From Edaphobacter sp. (GTDB lineage: Bacteria > Acidobacteriota > Terriglobia > Terriglobales > Acidobacteriaceae), in contig JAOAPF010000290.1 in the NCBI GenBank assembly GCA_025462755.1, positions 1 through 57,536 on the forward strand: a stretch of 57,536 bases of DNA, written 5' to 3'. Positions 1 through 8,764 of this stretch are shown in pieces; the stretch's first letter is position 1; each line of letters starts with the position of its first letter. The position numbers and the translations under genes were made by a program. The notes under the pieces are model-generated. The model did not search any database and was not told where the DNA came from. It saw nothing but the letters and a program-made list of their open reading frames with translations.

Positions 1-215
1 TCGGGCGCGGATACCAGTTCAGCAACTTCGTTGAAGGCTCGCGGAAGTCCGAGCGCGGCCGCCGCTCTTTGGGCACTGGCCAAGCTGGTGTTGGCGACGC
101 CTACGATCTCGTAGCTATCGGACAGCGCACGCAGCGCTGGTACATGGGCGCGAGCCGCCCAACCCCTGCCCGGCTCCAATCCAACGATACCAACTCTGAA
201 GCGTTGTTCTGTCAT
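1..215 (-). CDS. Gfo/Idh/MocA-family oxidoreductase, N-terminal part (cut by window edge)
   Basis: Only the first 71 residues are in the window. They begin MTEQRFRVGIVGLEPGRGW and contain a Rossmann-type G-L-x-x-G-R-G-W loop, then a helix with HVPALRAL and the EIVGVANTS strand. This is the NAD(P)-binding start of Gfo/Idh/MocA oxidoreductases, closest in style to Gal80-like members (which have GxxxDRGWA). The start is supported by an AAGGAGG Shine-Dalgarno sequence a few bases upstream. Substrate cannot be told from this part. Nothing shows an operon partner; the next segment upstream (346-666) is a gene remnant. Confidence 0.8.
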   Translation of the reverse strand, partial: MTEQRFRVGIVGLEPGRGWAARAHVPALRALSDSYEIVGVANTSLASAQRAAAALGLPRAFNEVAELVSAP

Positions 216-345
216 TGCGTTCCTCCTTGGTGTCCAGATCGCACCCTTGCGGTAATGATGGAACGGGTGGGGACAAGAACGAATCGTTGAAAGAGAGCTT
301 CTCCTTCAAGATCGGTGCCGTACCCTTATCCTATGACCAAGGTTG

Positions 346-666
346 TCAAATTGTGAGAACGACCCTGCCGAAGGGACGACCCTCTACGAGGTAACGGAGA
401 GCATTAGCCGCTTCTGCCAGAGGAAAGGTCTTAGCCACGATTGGTTTGATCGCGCCGGATTGGAGTAGAGAGAAAATAGCTTTCCAATCGTCAGTCACGG
501 TGGCCTGCGGCTGACGGAACATATTGAGACCCCGGATGCTGGCTTGTGGCACGATGAGGTCTGTCACGTCGATGGCCGCCTTACGGCTTGCGGAATATCC
601 CAGTGTTGTGAGGCTTCCTCCCATCGCGAGCGCTTTGAACGCTTCGCTCAAGACTTCACCGCCGAA
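346..666 (-). pseudogene. C-terminal remnant of a quinone-oxidoreductase-type alcohol dehydrogenase
   Basis: About 105 residues match, almost residue for residue, the last third of the intact dehydrogenase at 25229-26200: GGSLTTLGYSASRKAAIDV here against GGSLTTLGYAASREATIDV there, and both end in EGRPFG(R/K)V(V/I)LT. The nucleotide-binding core and the whole N-terminal domain are missing. Similarity runs upstream to about position 664 (GGEVLSEA), where an in-frame TGA follows at once. The fragment therefore cannot make an active enzyme. It abuts, in opposite orientation, the metallo-beta-lactamase remnant starting near 663, so this is a recombination junction. Confidence 0.8.
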
Positions 667-1041
667 TCAAAGCCGGCAAGTGGCACACGTTTAGCGACTC
701 TGAGCACATCGTTGACGGCATGCAACTCGTCCCGCTGCATGGTCACACCCCCGGACAAACGGTTATGAATTTTCGTCCCAGGGGAAAAGTATCTTGTTCT
801 GGGCGACATCATCCACGTACAGCGCGTCCAGATGCAGCATCCCGAAGTCACGGTGGTTCTCGATAGCGACCCGGCTGCGGCTGCGGCGACACGGAATCAG
901 TTGCAGCCTAAGCTTGCGAGCGAGGGAATCTTGATCGCGGGGCCGCACATGCTGTTTCCGGGCCTGGGAAGGCTGCATAAGGAGGGGACTGGCTATAGTT
1001 GGGCGCCAGTGGCATTTACCGAAAACCGGGAAGACAAATAG
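663..1041 (+). pseudogene. MBL-fold hydrolase remnant, 5'-truncated and frameshifted
   Basis: The first part (frame of 663) reads KWHTFSDSEHIVDG and then PLHGHTPGQT, the His-containing motif of metallo-beta-lactamase-fold hydrolases. After about 775 the protein continues one frame on with GEKYLVLGDIIHVQRVQM and then DSDPAAAAATR to PHMLFPGLG, the normal C-terminal half. One extra base in the CCC or GGGG run near 773-784 explains the switch. The N-terminal HxHxDH metal site is absent because the gene is cut at the junction with the neighbouring dehydrogenase remnant. It is non-functional as it stands. Confidence 0.75.
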
Positions 1042-1163
1042 CGATGCAGCGGAGCAAGCCGACAGGTCAATTTGTACTCATTGCAAGCGAGGTCTGAGCT
1101 CTCGATGACACGCTCGTTCGTAAACGCATCTGAGGTATATGGGCTTCGCCCAAAGGAGACGAC

Positions 1164-1478
1164 ATGCAGGACAAAATTACGCTTGTTGTTCGTTTTCGGA
1201 TCAGCGAGTTTGCGAAGGAGGAATTTACCGCGAAGCTGCGAGACGTCTTCACGCACATCGTAAAGGAAGAGACGTTCGTCGAGGCCTCGTTAGTCCAGGA
1301 TATGCGTGACCTGGAAAGCATTCTGAATTACGAAGTATGGAATGAGAGCCCGGAATCGTTCATGAAGAACCAGATGAGCAAAGCCTATCGCGCAGATTTC
1401 GAGAAAATGATCGTCGACCTGAAGATTGATCGAACTCCAGCGTGGTATTCCACAATTGCAGAATGGAAGAAGGCGTGA
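1164..1478 (+). CDS. ABM-domain monooxygenase-like protein
   Basis: This 104-residue protein has the ferredoxin-like antibiotic biosynthesis monooxygenase fold. An N-terminal beta strand (ITLVVRFRI) is followed by an amphipathic helix, the FVEASLVQDMRD strand pair, and NYEVWNESPESFMKNQMSKAY. That final pattern, with a Trp in the third strand, is typical of YgiN-like quinol monooxygenases. Length is normal for a one-domain member that works as a dimer. The start is fixed by CAAAGGAGACGAC just upstream. It precedes a truncated sugar isomerase fragment and may once have shared a transcript with it. The substrate is unknown. Confidence 0.8.
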   Translation: MQDKITLVVRFRISEFAKEEFTAKLRDVFTHIVKEETFVEASLVQDMRDLESILNYEVWNESPESFMKNQMSKAYRADFEKMIVDLKIDRTPAWYSTIAEWKKA

Positions 1479-1494
1479 ATTCCGGGAACAAGCG

Positions 1495-1677
1495 ATGAGC
1501 GATACGACAAGAGTGATGTGGAACGGAACCGTTCGTGCATTGCCGTTTCGGGAGCAAGTCGAAGCGGCAAGAGTCGCTGGATGTTCTGTAATAGCCATTA
1601 CACCCTCGGACTACAACAAATGGCTCGGTACAGGTACAAGTACTTCGGATCTCAAGCGCGTGGCGGTGACATATTAG
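1495..1677 (+). pseudogene. N-terminal fragment of a sugar phosphate isomerase/epimerase
   Basis: The 60 residues (MSDTTRVMWNGTVRALPFR, then EQVEAARVAGCSVIAITPSDY) match the first beta-alpha units of the xylose-isomerase-like TIM-barrel family (AP endonuclease family 2 fold), which normally runs to about 270-300 residues. The reading frame stops after VAVTY and no continuation is recognisable in the following 480 bases. The gene begins 18 nt after the stop of the ABM-domain gene, as in an operon. It is almost certainly a remnant. Confidence 0.6.
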
Positions 1678-2154
1678 ATCATCCTACAAGCCCATCGCTA
1701 CGAAGCATTCCGGCTCAAGAAATCAGCCGAAGCGGTGTTTACGGGCACTCCAGAATATGCCATCTCGTACTTGGCAGCTAGCCAGCAACGTAGCAATCAT
1801 CTATCCGCATAGCCGGTTTATCGGCAACTTGCCGAAGACATAGAGCGATTTGAGTAGCTTCAATGAGTGACTCGCCCTGTTAGCACCAGCCGAGAGACGA
1901 AGAGAACGATTGCTTTCAGTTCTGGAAGGCTGCTTGATCCCTCGAGTTGTTCTTCAAAGCCTCGCAGCCAGCAGTCTGCCGCAGCATGGCTGCATCGTCG
2001 CCATAACTCGTCCGTACGCACCAATAAAGAGCCGCGAGCCAGCGTTCCGCGTCCAATGTGAAGTTCTCCAGAGAGCAGCGGATCTTTGAATTTGAACTGG
2101 CGAGAACAAGATGCCCGTCCATGACAACCTCCAAGACGTCATGCTGATTCCGTC
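1678..2154. other. Gene-free stretch, probably degraded coding DNA
   Basis: No convincing gene is present. A short open stretch around 1690-1790 (+) encodes RYEAFRLKKSAEAVFTGTP and runs on to a TAG stop shortly after, which looks protein-like, but I could not place the family. The other frames are short and composition-driven. I read this as residual sequence left by deletions downstream of the isomerase fragment. Confidence 0.4.
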
Positions 2155-2646
2155 TCACGCTGCAGCTTGTCTCAACACATCTTCGACTTTAGCGTCCAAG
2201 TCGCGAGCCACGCTCAGCGCATCGGGATTCCCGTAAGGGGCCAGAAGGCTGGCCATCCTGTCATACGAAATGTGAACGCCATCCGCGCGCTCATCCACGA
2301 GGACGGTAACCGGAGCATACGAGCCGGCGTCCGGAACACGCTTCACCATTTCTTTCATGATGAGAGGATTCCCAATGACCAGACGAATTATTTTGGATGT
2401 GTGGTTCTCGGTCCCCTTGCGAACAATCGTCCCATGATCGAACTCTGCAAATTGCATCAGACCGGTCTTGCCCAGGGCGGGTTGTATGGCGGCCTCTAGC
2501 TCGGCGGCAGTTGTCGCTCGCTGGGTTGCTTGCCAGAGCTCTGCCATATTTGGATGACCGATCGATGCCTTGATCGCTGCAACAACCGCGTCGAACGGCT
2601 TTGAAGACGTCACCGTAAATCGCTCCATGTCCACTCTTCTGATCAT
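2155..2646 (-). CDS. DUF302-domain protein
   Basis: A 163-residue protein of the DUF302 family. It contains the pattern F(T)VTSSKPFDAVVAAIKA near the N-terminus, a central FAEFDHGTIV segment and a conserved C-terminal part with RLVIGNPLIMKEM and VTVLVDERADG. The fold is a small alpha/beta domain of unknown biochemical role, often found near redox genes. I chose the ATG at 2646 because GAAAGGAGCCAGA precedes it; an in-frame ATG at 2721 would add 25 residues without a good ribosome site. It follows the broken dienelactone hydrolase on the same strand with 64 nt between. Confidence 0.75.
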   Translation of the reverse strand: MIRRVDMERFTVTSSKPFDAVVAAIKASIGHPNMAELWQATQRATTAAELEAAIQPALGKTGLMQFAEFDHGTIVRKGTENHTSKIIRLVIGNPLIMKEMVKRVPDAGSYAPVTVLVDERADGVHISYDRMASLLAPYGNPDALSVARDLDAKVEDVLRQAAA

Positions 2647-2710
2647 TCTGGCTCCTTTCAATTCTTCTGGGCCACTCCGATGGCCTGTCTCGGCTGGGCG
2701 AGCGAATTCG

Positions 2711-3508
2711 TTAGCCTTCATGCAATGCTGCGATTTTTGCGTTTCGTTCGAAATAATAACGTAGGTCTCTCAAATCGACCGGATTGCTCCCTCCAAAAAA
2801 CGCCCGGCAGTCCTCGCAACTGGCGGTTGTGGAATTCGCTCGTCCGACTGTTGGCAAGGTGAGCCGCGGCAGCGTTGTAGTGTTTTCCGTTATGGCGGGA
2901 GAAGGCATGACTTGCCCGGGGTAGCTGTAAACGGTTGCGTTTGGCTTGTTTTCAACTGCCGCTTTAATCTCCGCTTGTGCAGCCTTGGAAATGAACTCAT
3001 CCTCCTCGGCCAGATGCATGAGAATGGGCGCATTAAGCCCATCGATCTCTCCCAGATATTTCTCAGTGTCGGCGCCGTGATACCAGACCGCGGCGTCGAT
3101 GCCGTCGTTACGCACGGCTGTCATGAAGACCATCAGCGCGCCGAGGCAATAGCCGAGCAAGGCAACCTTGCCGTTGCATTCCGGGAGATTGTGTACTGCG
3201 TCGATGGTGTCCTTGATGTCCTTTACGCCGGCATCTCTGTCATAAGCCTGATAGAGGCGGAGGCCGTGGTCCCAGTCGGCTTGGGAAGTAACGTTCAGGT
3301 CGACGCCCGGCTCCTGACGCCAGTAGAGGTCTGGAGCGACCGCGAGGTAGCCTTGTTCGGCCAATTCATCGCAGTGCCTGCGAATGTCTGCGTTCACGCC
3401 AAACAGTTCCTGCAGAACGACGACAGCCGAAGCCGGCGAGCTCTTCGGTCTTGCGATATAGGCGGAGAACGCGCCGCGTTGCCCTATTACGGTGATGTGA
3501 TCCATCAT
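2711..3508 (-). pseudogene. Dienelactone hydrolase family protein with C-terminal frameshift
   Basis: The first 198 residues are a normal dienelactone hydrolase (alpha/beta hydrolase fold): VVVLQELFGVNADIR, the nucleophile Cys121 in GYCLGA, and Asp170 in AEEDEF. The third catalytic residue should lie in a YPG...HAF motif. Here the frame reads YPGQVMPSPAI, whereas one frame over the DNA encodes HAFSRHNGKHYNAAAAHLA, exactly the family ending. One base, probably a C of a CC pair near 2907, is missing. The encoded protein thus lacks the catalytic His and has a foreign tail. An AGGAGG site precedes the start. A functional paralogue lies at 12779-13444. Confidence 0.8.
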
Positions 3509-3596
3509 TTCGTCCTCCTGAGACGGCTATGTTCATACAGAATCTCCGCCGACCGGGACCGGATCGACGGAGATCATTTAGTCCGAAAGCATATGG

Positions 3597-4292
3597 CTAC
3601 TCACTGACGGAGGCAGCGGCCTCTTCGATGAGCTTGGCTGCTTCCTTCGGGTGAGACATGTAGGCCACATGGCTCGCATTCACTTCGACCGTCTTGGCAT
3701 TCGCTCGCTTCGCCATCATGCGTTCCTGCTGAGGATTGATCGACCGGTCTGAGCTGGCCACCATGTAAAAGGTCGGCTTCTGCTTCCAGGCGGGATTCTT
3801 AACCTGATGGGTGAACGAGTCGGTCGAGATCGGCACCTGCGCTATAGCCATGAACTCAGCTTCATCCCGCGGGATGTCCGCTGCGAAGTCGGCCACGAAA
3901 TGCGTCTGGTCGATCCACCAAAGCCCGTTGTTGTCCGGTTTGAACGCCTTGGAGGCTTGCGGCACGGCCGTTTCGATCGAGGCACAGCTCTCTCCTTCAT
4001 CGAGGGCAAAGGCGGCAATATAGACAAGTGCCGCAACCTTTGGATGATTTCCCGCCTCGGTGATGATGGACCCTCCGTAGCTATGGCCGACCAGAACCAC
4101 TGGGCCGCCCATGGCGTCGATCGCGGCCTTTGTGTACTTTTGATCGTCGGCGTATGAAGTCTCGGGAGGCTGCGCCACCGAGACCTTGTAGCCATCATTC
4201 TTGAGGATGTCAGCGACCCTCTTCCAGCCGGAGCCATCGGCGAAAGCTCCATGCACCAGAACTACATTCTTAATATGCTGTGTCATGATCAT
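3597..4292 (-). CDS. Alpha/beta hydrolase (AB hydrolase-1, cytoplasmic)
   Basis: A 231-residue esterase-like hydrolase. The oxyanion motif HGAFADGSGW is at 14-23, the nucleophile Ser71 in GHSYGG, the acid Asp182 in SSDRSI, and the base His208 in ASHVAYMSHP, so the triad is complete. There is no signal peptide. It is closely related to the exported hydrolase at 22134-22949, sharing VLVHG..DGSGW, GHSYGG and the SH..(F/Y)(M/L)SHP ending. GAGAGG lies just upstream; ATGs at 4292 and 4286 are both possible starts. An 11-bp imperfect inverted repeat lies at 3542-3574, between this gene's end and the dienelactone hydrolase gene. The natural substrate is unknown. Confidence 0.8.
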   Translation of the reverse strand: MIMTQHIKNVVLVHGAFADGSGWKRVADILKNDGYKVSVAQPPETSYADDQKYTKAAIDAMGGPVVLVGHSYGGSIITEAGNHPKVAALVYIAAFALDEGESCASIETAVPQASKAFKPDNNGLWWIDQTHFVADFAADIPRDEAEFMAIAQVPISTDSFTHQVKNPAWKQKPTFYMVASSDRSINPQQERMMAKRANAKTVEVNASHVAYMSHPKEAAKLIEEAAASVSE

Positions 4293-4560
4293 TTTTCCTC
4301 TCTAGTTTGAGCTTCGGTGATTCGTGTATCGAGCTTCGGACTTGCGACCAACCATAGTCAGGACGGAGCTCGGTACTATTGAAAACACGAACCACTTTTG
4401 TCGATTCCTGCTCAAGATGCGAAAGGAAGGCGGGCGAAAAGACTACTCCAGGCTCGAGTTCAACCCGAGAACTCTAACCGAATCTCAAACTCGCGACGAT
4501 ATGGCGTCCGAGATGATTCCGAGCAACACCGCCCCGGACCGCTGAACTTTCGGATGGGAT

Positions 4561-5544
4561 CTATTCGTGTGGTTGAGGGAATTGAGGTTTGGGTACTTCG
4601 ACAAAAATCCTGCAACTTGAGTGTTCACGCCGCCACTTTGCGGGAGTCGCGCCGACCATATTTGCAAACGCCCGGGTAAACGCGGCTTGATCGGAAAATC
4701 CAGTCTGCGCGGCAACTTCCACCAACGAGTTATTCGTTTCCGACAAAAAGGCCTTGGCGATCTCAATCCGCTTCAGAATCAAGTAGCGATGTGCGGAGGT
4801 TCCAAATGATCTCCTGAACGATCGCGCAAAATGGCTGACTGAAATCCCACATTCATCGGCAAGTGTTTCCAGTTTTAACTCGCCGTCCAAGTGCTCATGG
4901 AACAAATCCACAACGCGGCGCCTTTGCCACGGTGCCAGACCGCCCTTGAATTGTGGGAAGGCTTCGTGAGTTTGAGCATACCGTCCGACAAGGTGCGAAC
5001 AAATCATCAAGGTGAAAGAATCCATGAACAGCTGAGAGAACATCTCCGGCCTATTTAGGTACGGCAAAATCGTTTGCGTTAGGTGATGGAGTGTCGGGTC
5101 CGGGGTTCCATAAACGCAGTAGAGACGCTTAGCTCTAGCCACTCCGGCATCGTCCGAGAGGGAATCCAAGGTTGCACGCGGAACATGGTAGTGGATCCAA
5201 TCGATCGAGCCCGGATTTCGAATACTCGAATTTGACTCCAGGTCGCACATTGCGACTCCGCCCACTGGCCATGCCCCGGTCTTTGTGTACTTGTCATCGG
5301 TCCAAAGTTCCCATTCACCGGAATTCGCATGATTAAGATGAAGCGAGACAACGTAGGCCTTTTCAGATGGGATGGACGCAGTTCGTTCCGGGATGCCGCT
5401 TCGTGCAATCAACCGGGTAATCGCCAGTTGCGGCCGGACGACGGAAACCGCAGAATCGATGGCAACGTGGGGCGGTTGATTCATGGTGAAATACTTCGCC
5501 ATCTGCGCACCGTAAGCGTTTGCTGAGTTCGATGATGTCGTCAT
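4561..5544 (-). CDS. AraC-family transcriptional regulator
   Basis: A 327-residue protein with a variable N-terminal domain and a C-terminal double helix-turn-helix. The first HTH is around LETLADECGISVSHFARSF and the second around SLVEVAAQTGFSDQAAFTR, ending in the usual GATPAKWRR. The start is set at 5544 (MTTSSNS); the open frame continues to 5664 but that extension looks unrelated to the family. It shares its architecture and many motifs (WQ..R, SHF.R.FR.SFGTS.H) with the second AraC regulator at 6496-7500. The gene diverges from the TetR regulator at 5910. The target genes may include the hydrolases at 2.1-4.3 kb, but this is inference. Confidence 0.85.
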   Translation of the reverse strand: MTTSSNSANAYGAQMAKYFTMNQPPHVAIDSAVSVVRPQLAITRLIARSGIPERTASIPSEKAYVVSLHLNHANSGEWELWTDDKYTKTGAWPVGGVAMCDLESNSSIRNPGSIDWIHYHVPRATLDSLSDDAGVARAKRLYCVYGTPDPTLHHLTQTILPYLNRPEMFSQLFMDSFTLMICSHLVGRYAQTHEAFPQFKGGLAPWQRRRVVDLFHEHLDGELKLETLADECGISVSHFARSFRRSFGTSAHRYLILKRIEIAKAFLSETNNSLVEVAAQTGFSDQAAFTRAFANMVGATPAKWRREHSSCRIFVEVPKPQFPQPHE

Positions 5545-5909
5545 GGATAGCTCTGTTGCGGCAAGCGCCCTTGTCGAATTACGTCGAATTACAGGGAATA
5601 ACGCGGACGTCGCATTGCGCCGAAGTGAAGCGTAGCGCCAAAAAGAACGGCCATTCTTGTACAAAATGACCGTGGTTGAATGAGATAGCTCCCAGAAATG
5701 CTGGTGCTGAGCAGAATTGTTGGTTCTTTCACTGATTCATGCGCTCCGTTTGGACTCGAAAACTGAGTCCGAATCGACAAATAGGACGGATATCGGCAAT
5801 CCTCCAAGATGGTGTAGCGCGTACGATGCTTCTCGGAGTCGCCTGGCGGCGTAGCTTACCTCGTCGGGAATGAGAAAAGCACTTGTAGAGGACAAGTAGG
5901 GGACGATCA
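5545..5909. promoter_or_regulatory. Divergent intergenic region between araC-like and tetR-like genes
   Basis: This 365-bp stretch separates the leftward AraC-type gene from the rightward TetR-type gene and must carry both promoters. I see no clear palindrome, and no well-spaced sigma70 pair that I would defend. Short leftward open frames here look like upstream readthrough of the AraC frame rather than genes. Confidence 0.4.
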
Positions 5910-6536
5910 GTGTCTGGTCAAGTGACTAAAACCCGCATCCTTCGGGTGGGACTTGATTTGGCAAGCGCAGAGGGGCTCTGCAGGATCACCTTTGGTTCGG
6001 TTGCCGGACGCGCGAGCCTGTCAAAGGGTGGCGTCGTCGCGCATTTTCCACATTTGGGCGACCTAAAGCGGTCCATTCTCGACGTTGCATTGGATCTCTG
6101 GAGCCGTACCTGCCTCGGAGTCGACACTGGCGTTGGAGGCGGGTTGCCGTCGCTGATTCGCTACCTAAATGTATGGATTGGATGGACGAGGAGGGCAGGA
6201 CTGCCGGGCAGTTGTCCGATCGCTCAAGCCATTGTTGAGTTGAGTTTCTTGCCGGGACCACTTCGAGAGGCTGCCGCTGCGGCGGAATCTGTCTGGCGGC
6301 AGACCCTCATTATGTTGATCCGTGATGCGATCGACAAGCGACACTTATTGCAGGATACCGACGTCGCCCAGCTGGCGTGGGACTTGCTCGGGATCTATCT
6401 GAGCCACCATGTCTCCAGCCATTCTCTTCGGGACCCGGACGCGGACAGGAAAGCACAGTTCTCGGTGAAGCGGATCGTGGCTTCTATAGAAGCCACTAGC
6501 GAGAGCGCAGCTCACCATAAACGAGGTGGTCAGTAG
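5910..6536 (+). CDS. TetR-family transcriptional regulator
   Basis: A 208-residue one-component repressor. The N-terminal HTH spans about residues 8-55 with ITFGSVAGRASLSKGGVVAHF, followed by the signature HFP..GDLKRSILD. The C-terminal ligand domain has GCPIAQAIVELSF-like sequence (GSCPIAQAIVELSF), as in the YxaF-like branch. The start is a GTG with AGGGGAC upstream; no ATG fits. The last 41 bases overlap the end of the converging AraC gene at 6496-7500, so antisense interference at the 3' ends is possible. The ligand is unknown. Confidence 0.8.
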   Translation: MSGQVTKTRILRVGLDLASAEGLCRITFGSVAGRASLSKGGVVAHFPHLGDLKRSILDVALDLWSRTCLGVDTGVGGGLPSLIRYLNVWIGWTRRAGLPGSCPIAQAIVELSFLPGPLREAAAAAESVWRQTLIMLIRDAIDKRHLLQDTDVAQLAWDLLGIYLSHHVSSHSLRDPDADRKAQFSVKRIVASIEATSESAAHHKRGGQ

Positions 6537-7500
6537 CAACCGCGCTACGACCGTTCAGTTTGCGCCAACGAAACGGCGTTGTCCCTTCGAGCGTGGTAAA
6601 CGCGCGTGTGAAGGCAGCCTGATCGCAGAATCCCGACCGAAATCCCACCTCTGTCAGACTCAGTTCGGTTTCGCGAAGCAGATTCTTCGCCGTGTCGATT
6701 CGAAGCTTGATGAGCCATTGATGAACTGAAGTGCCGAAGCTCTGGCGAAAGCAACGAGAGAAGTGACTCGGGGAGAGCTGACAGGCGGTTGCAAGTTCCG
6801 CAATTCTGATCTCGCCTTCAAGATGCGCACGCAACATCTCCTCGGTGCGAATCTTTTGCCAGATCTCTAGGCTCGGCTGTGCCCGGAGAAGTCCCCTACC
6901 GTTTCCATAGTGTTGCAGAAGATGTGTGCTCACAAGAAGTGAGACATCTTCTAATGCAAGCACGTTGAGCGGTTCACGGTTGCGCACCTGACTGAGGATG
7001 GTCTTGGTCAATTGAGCAACGACGAGGTCCCTTTCAAAGAAGACCATCCGAAACGAATCAACTGGTGCAATCCTGTTGTCTGCCGCAACTCTGTCCAGCA
7101 GATCGCGCGACACATAATAGTGTAGATAGTCGAAAGGACCCGCCGCCCACATCTCCATCGGCTTCATAAGATCGATTACCGTTGTTGCGAATGCGATCGA
7201 ATGAGAGACGCCGACCTCTTTTTCTGCGATTCGTGCGCGCCACCGGTCAACCGGAGTCGGAGCTAAGGCCACGCAGATGAGGATCGCTCGGTCCTCGGGA
7301 TAGGCCGGCGCTCGCTGCATCTCCATCGATCCACCCTTGAGCCTGGTAAGGGCGAAGTCGGGCACGCCAGACACATTCTTGAGGGAGCAATCATAGAGCG
7401 GCGTCCGGAAGACCTCGGCTAGGTTGGCGCCATAGAACTTCCGGTCGTGATCCGGTCGCGCCGACAACGACTTCTTCGGAAGACTTTGCTTGCGGGCCAT
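6496..7500 (-). CDS. AraC-family transcriptional regulator
   Basis: A 334-residue AraC-type activator. The N-terminal part is family-specific (it contains FDYLHYYVSRDLLDRVA), and the C-terminal double HTH includes IAELATACQLSPSHFSRCF and SLTEVGFRSGFCDQAAFTR, ending GTTPFRWRK. I prefer the ATG at 7500 (MARKQSL), preceded by CGGAG at about 6 nt; an in-frame ATG at 7506 overlaps this site. It is paralogous to the regulator at 4561-5544. The IS element begins about 170 bp upstream of it. Confidence 0.85.
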   Translation of the reverse strand: MARKQSLPKKSLSARPDHDRKFYGANLAEVFRTPLYDCSLKNVSGVPDFALTRLKGGSMEMQRAPAYPEDRAILICVALAPTPVDRWRARIAEKEVGVSHSIAFATTVIDLMKPMEMWAAGPFDYLHYYVSRDLLDRVAADNRIAPVDSFRMVFFERDLVVAQLTKTILSQVRNREPLNVLALEDVSLLVSTHLLQHYGNGRGLLRAQPSLEIWQKIRTEEMLRAHLEGEIRIAELATACQLSPSHFSRCFRQSFGTSVHQWLIKLRIDTAKNLLRETELSLTEVGFRSGFCDQAAFTRAFTTLEGTTPFRWRKLNGRSAVATDHLVYGELRSR

Positions 7501-7674
7501 GCCCATCTCCGTTCGAGCGACAGGCTCAATATAAAGCACTCAGAAAGACGCGTCCATGCTCCTTCAAAAGCTGAGTGGGTCAACTCTGAGGGGCGATCTC
7601 AAATCGTGGACCATCGCCAATGCACTCACTGACACATTATCCGTTTTGTGAGGCGGAGGGCACGAGTTAATGAG

Positions 7675-7686
7675 ATGGTCCGCCGC
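7675..7686 (+). repeat. IS left subterminal inverted repeat
   Basis: ATGGTCCGCCGC; its exact reverse complement occurs at 9057-9068, on the far side of the transposase gene. Twelve of 12 positions pair. Position and length fit the subterminal repeats of IS1111-group elements. Confidence 0.75.
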
Positions 7687-7689
7687 TTG

Positions 7690-7715
7690 ATTCACCTGGG
7701 TTAGCAGGTGAATCG
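7690..7715 (+). other. Perfect hairpin upstream of the transposase gene
   Basis: GATTCACCTG at 7690-7699 and CAGGTGAATC at 7706-7715 form an uninterrupted 10-bp stem with the 6-nt loop GGTTAG. It begins 3 bp inside the left inverted repeat and ends 32 bp before the transposase ATG. It could be a transcription barrier protecting the element from read-through, a binding site, or a translation-control structure; the sequence does not tell which. Confidence 0.6.
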
Positions 7716-7747
7716 TGGTGGCAGTTCCTACGAGGAGGATCATCGAC

Positions 7748-8764
7748 ATGCAGATACATTCCGTTGGCATCGACCTTGGCAAGACAACCTTTCACCTTGT
7801 AGCGCTCGGCGCAGCGGGCAAGGTGCTTGTGCGGAAGAAGTTCACGCAGAAGCAGTTGCTGGCTTACACCGCGAACATGCAGACCTCTCTGCTCGGCCTG
7901 GAGGCGTGCTCCGGCGCCCACTTCCTCGGCCGGGCGCTGCACAAGCAGGGGCACGATGTCCGGCTGATTCCAGCCCAGTTTGTGAAGCCCTTCGTGAAGT
8001 CGAACAAGAACGACTTCATCGACGCGGAGGCGATCGCCGAGGCCGTTGAACGCAAGAACATGCGCTTTGTTCCGATCAAGACGGACGATCAGCTGGATTT
8101 GCAGGCGATCCATCGAGTGCGCGACCGGCTCATCGCGCGGCGTACGGCAGTGATCAACCAGCTACGGGCGTTTCTGCTCGAACGTGGCCTGGTGTTTGCG
8201 CAGACGCCAGCCAAGCTCAAGGCCGCCATGGCGGACATCCTCGAGAACGCCGAGTCCGACCTGACGCCGCGGATGCGCAACCTGATCGACGGGTTGTGGA
8301 GTGAGTGGAAGCTTGTTGAGCAGCAGATTGAAGAGCTGAACGATGAACTGGAACGGATCTCTGCCGCGGATGCAGGCTGCACGCGCATTCGCAAGATACC
8401 AGGTATAGGCCCCGTCGTGGCCACGGCCATCGTCGCTGCCATCGGTAACGGTGCTGCGTTCAGCAAGGGGCGAGAGTTCGCAGCCTGGCTCGGCATCGTG
8501 CCCCGTCAGTACTCGACCGGTGGTAAGGCGAAGCTGTTTGGCATCAGTAAACGGGGCAACGCGTACCTGCGCAGGATCCTGATTCATGGCGCGCGAGCGG
8601 TACTGCATATCAAGCGCGACCGAGCACCGATTGGAGCGTGGCTCGATGCGCTCGACGCCAGGGCGCCCAAAAACGTCGTGGTGGTCGCCATGGCCAACAA
8701 GCTGGCTCGTATCGCGTGGGCTGTGCTGTCCAGCGGCAACGAGTACAGACCCGCAGCAGCGTAA
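7748..8764 (+). CDS. IS110-family (IS1111 group) transposase
   Basis: A 338-residue recombinase. The N-terminal DEDD RuvC-like domain is seen as Asp9 (GIDLGKTTFH), Glu52 (LEACSG), and Asp89 and Asp92 (KNDFIDAEAI). A coiled-coil linker follows (EQQIEELNDELERI), then a helix-hairpin-helix KIPGIGPVVATAI, and the C-terminal domain with the catalytic Ser256 in RQYSTGGK and ISKRGNAYLR. Length is normal and all key residues are present, so it is probably active. The ATG at 7748 has a GAGGAGG site; the open frame extends to 7715 but the extra residues overlap the hairpin. These enzymes insert DNA guided by an element-encoded RNA. Confidence 0.9.
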   Translation: MQIHSVGIDLGKTTFHLVALGAAGKVLVRKKFTQKQLLAYTANMQTSLLGLEACSGAHFLGRALHKQGHDVRLIPAQFVKPFVKSNKNDFIDAEAIAEAVERKNMRFVPIKTDDQLDLQAIHRVRDRLIARRTAVINQLRAFLLERGLVFAQTPAKLKAAMADILENAESDLTPRMRNLIDGLWSEWKLVEQQIEELNDELERISAADAGCTRIRKIPGIGPVVATAIVAAIGNGAAFSKGREFAAWLGIVPRQYSTGGKAKLFGISKRGNAYLRRILIHGARAVLHIKRDRAPIGAWLDALDARAPKNVVVVAMANKLARIAWAVLSSGNEYRPAAA

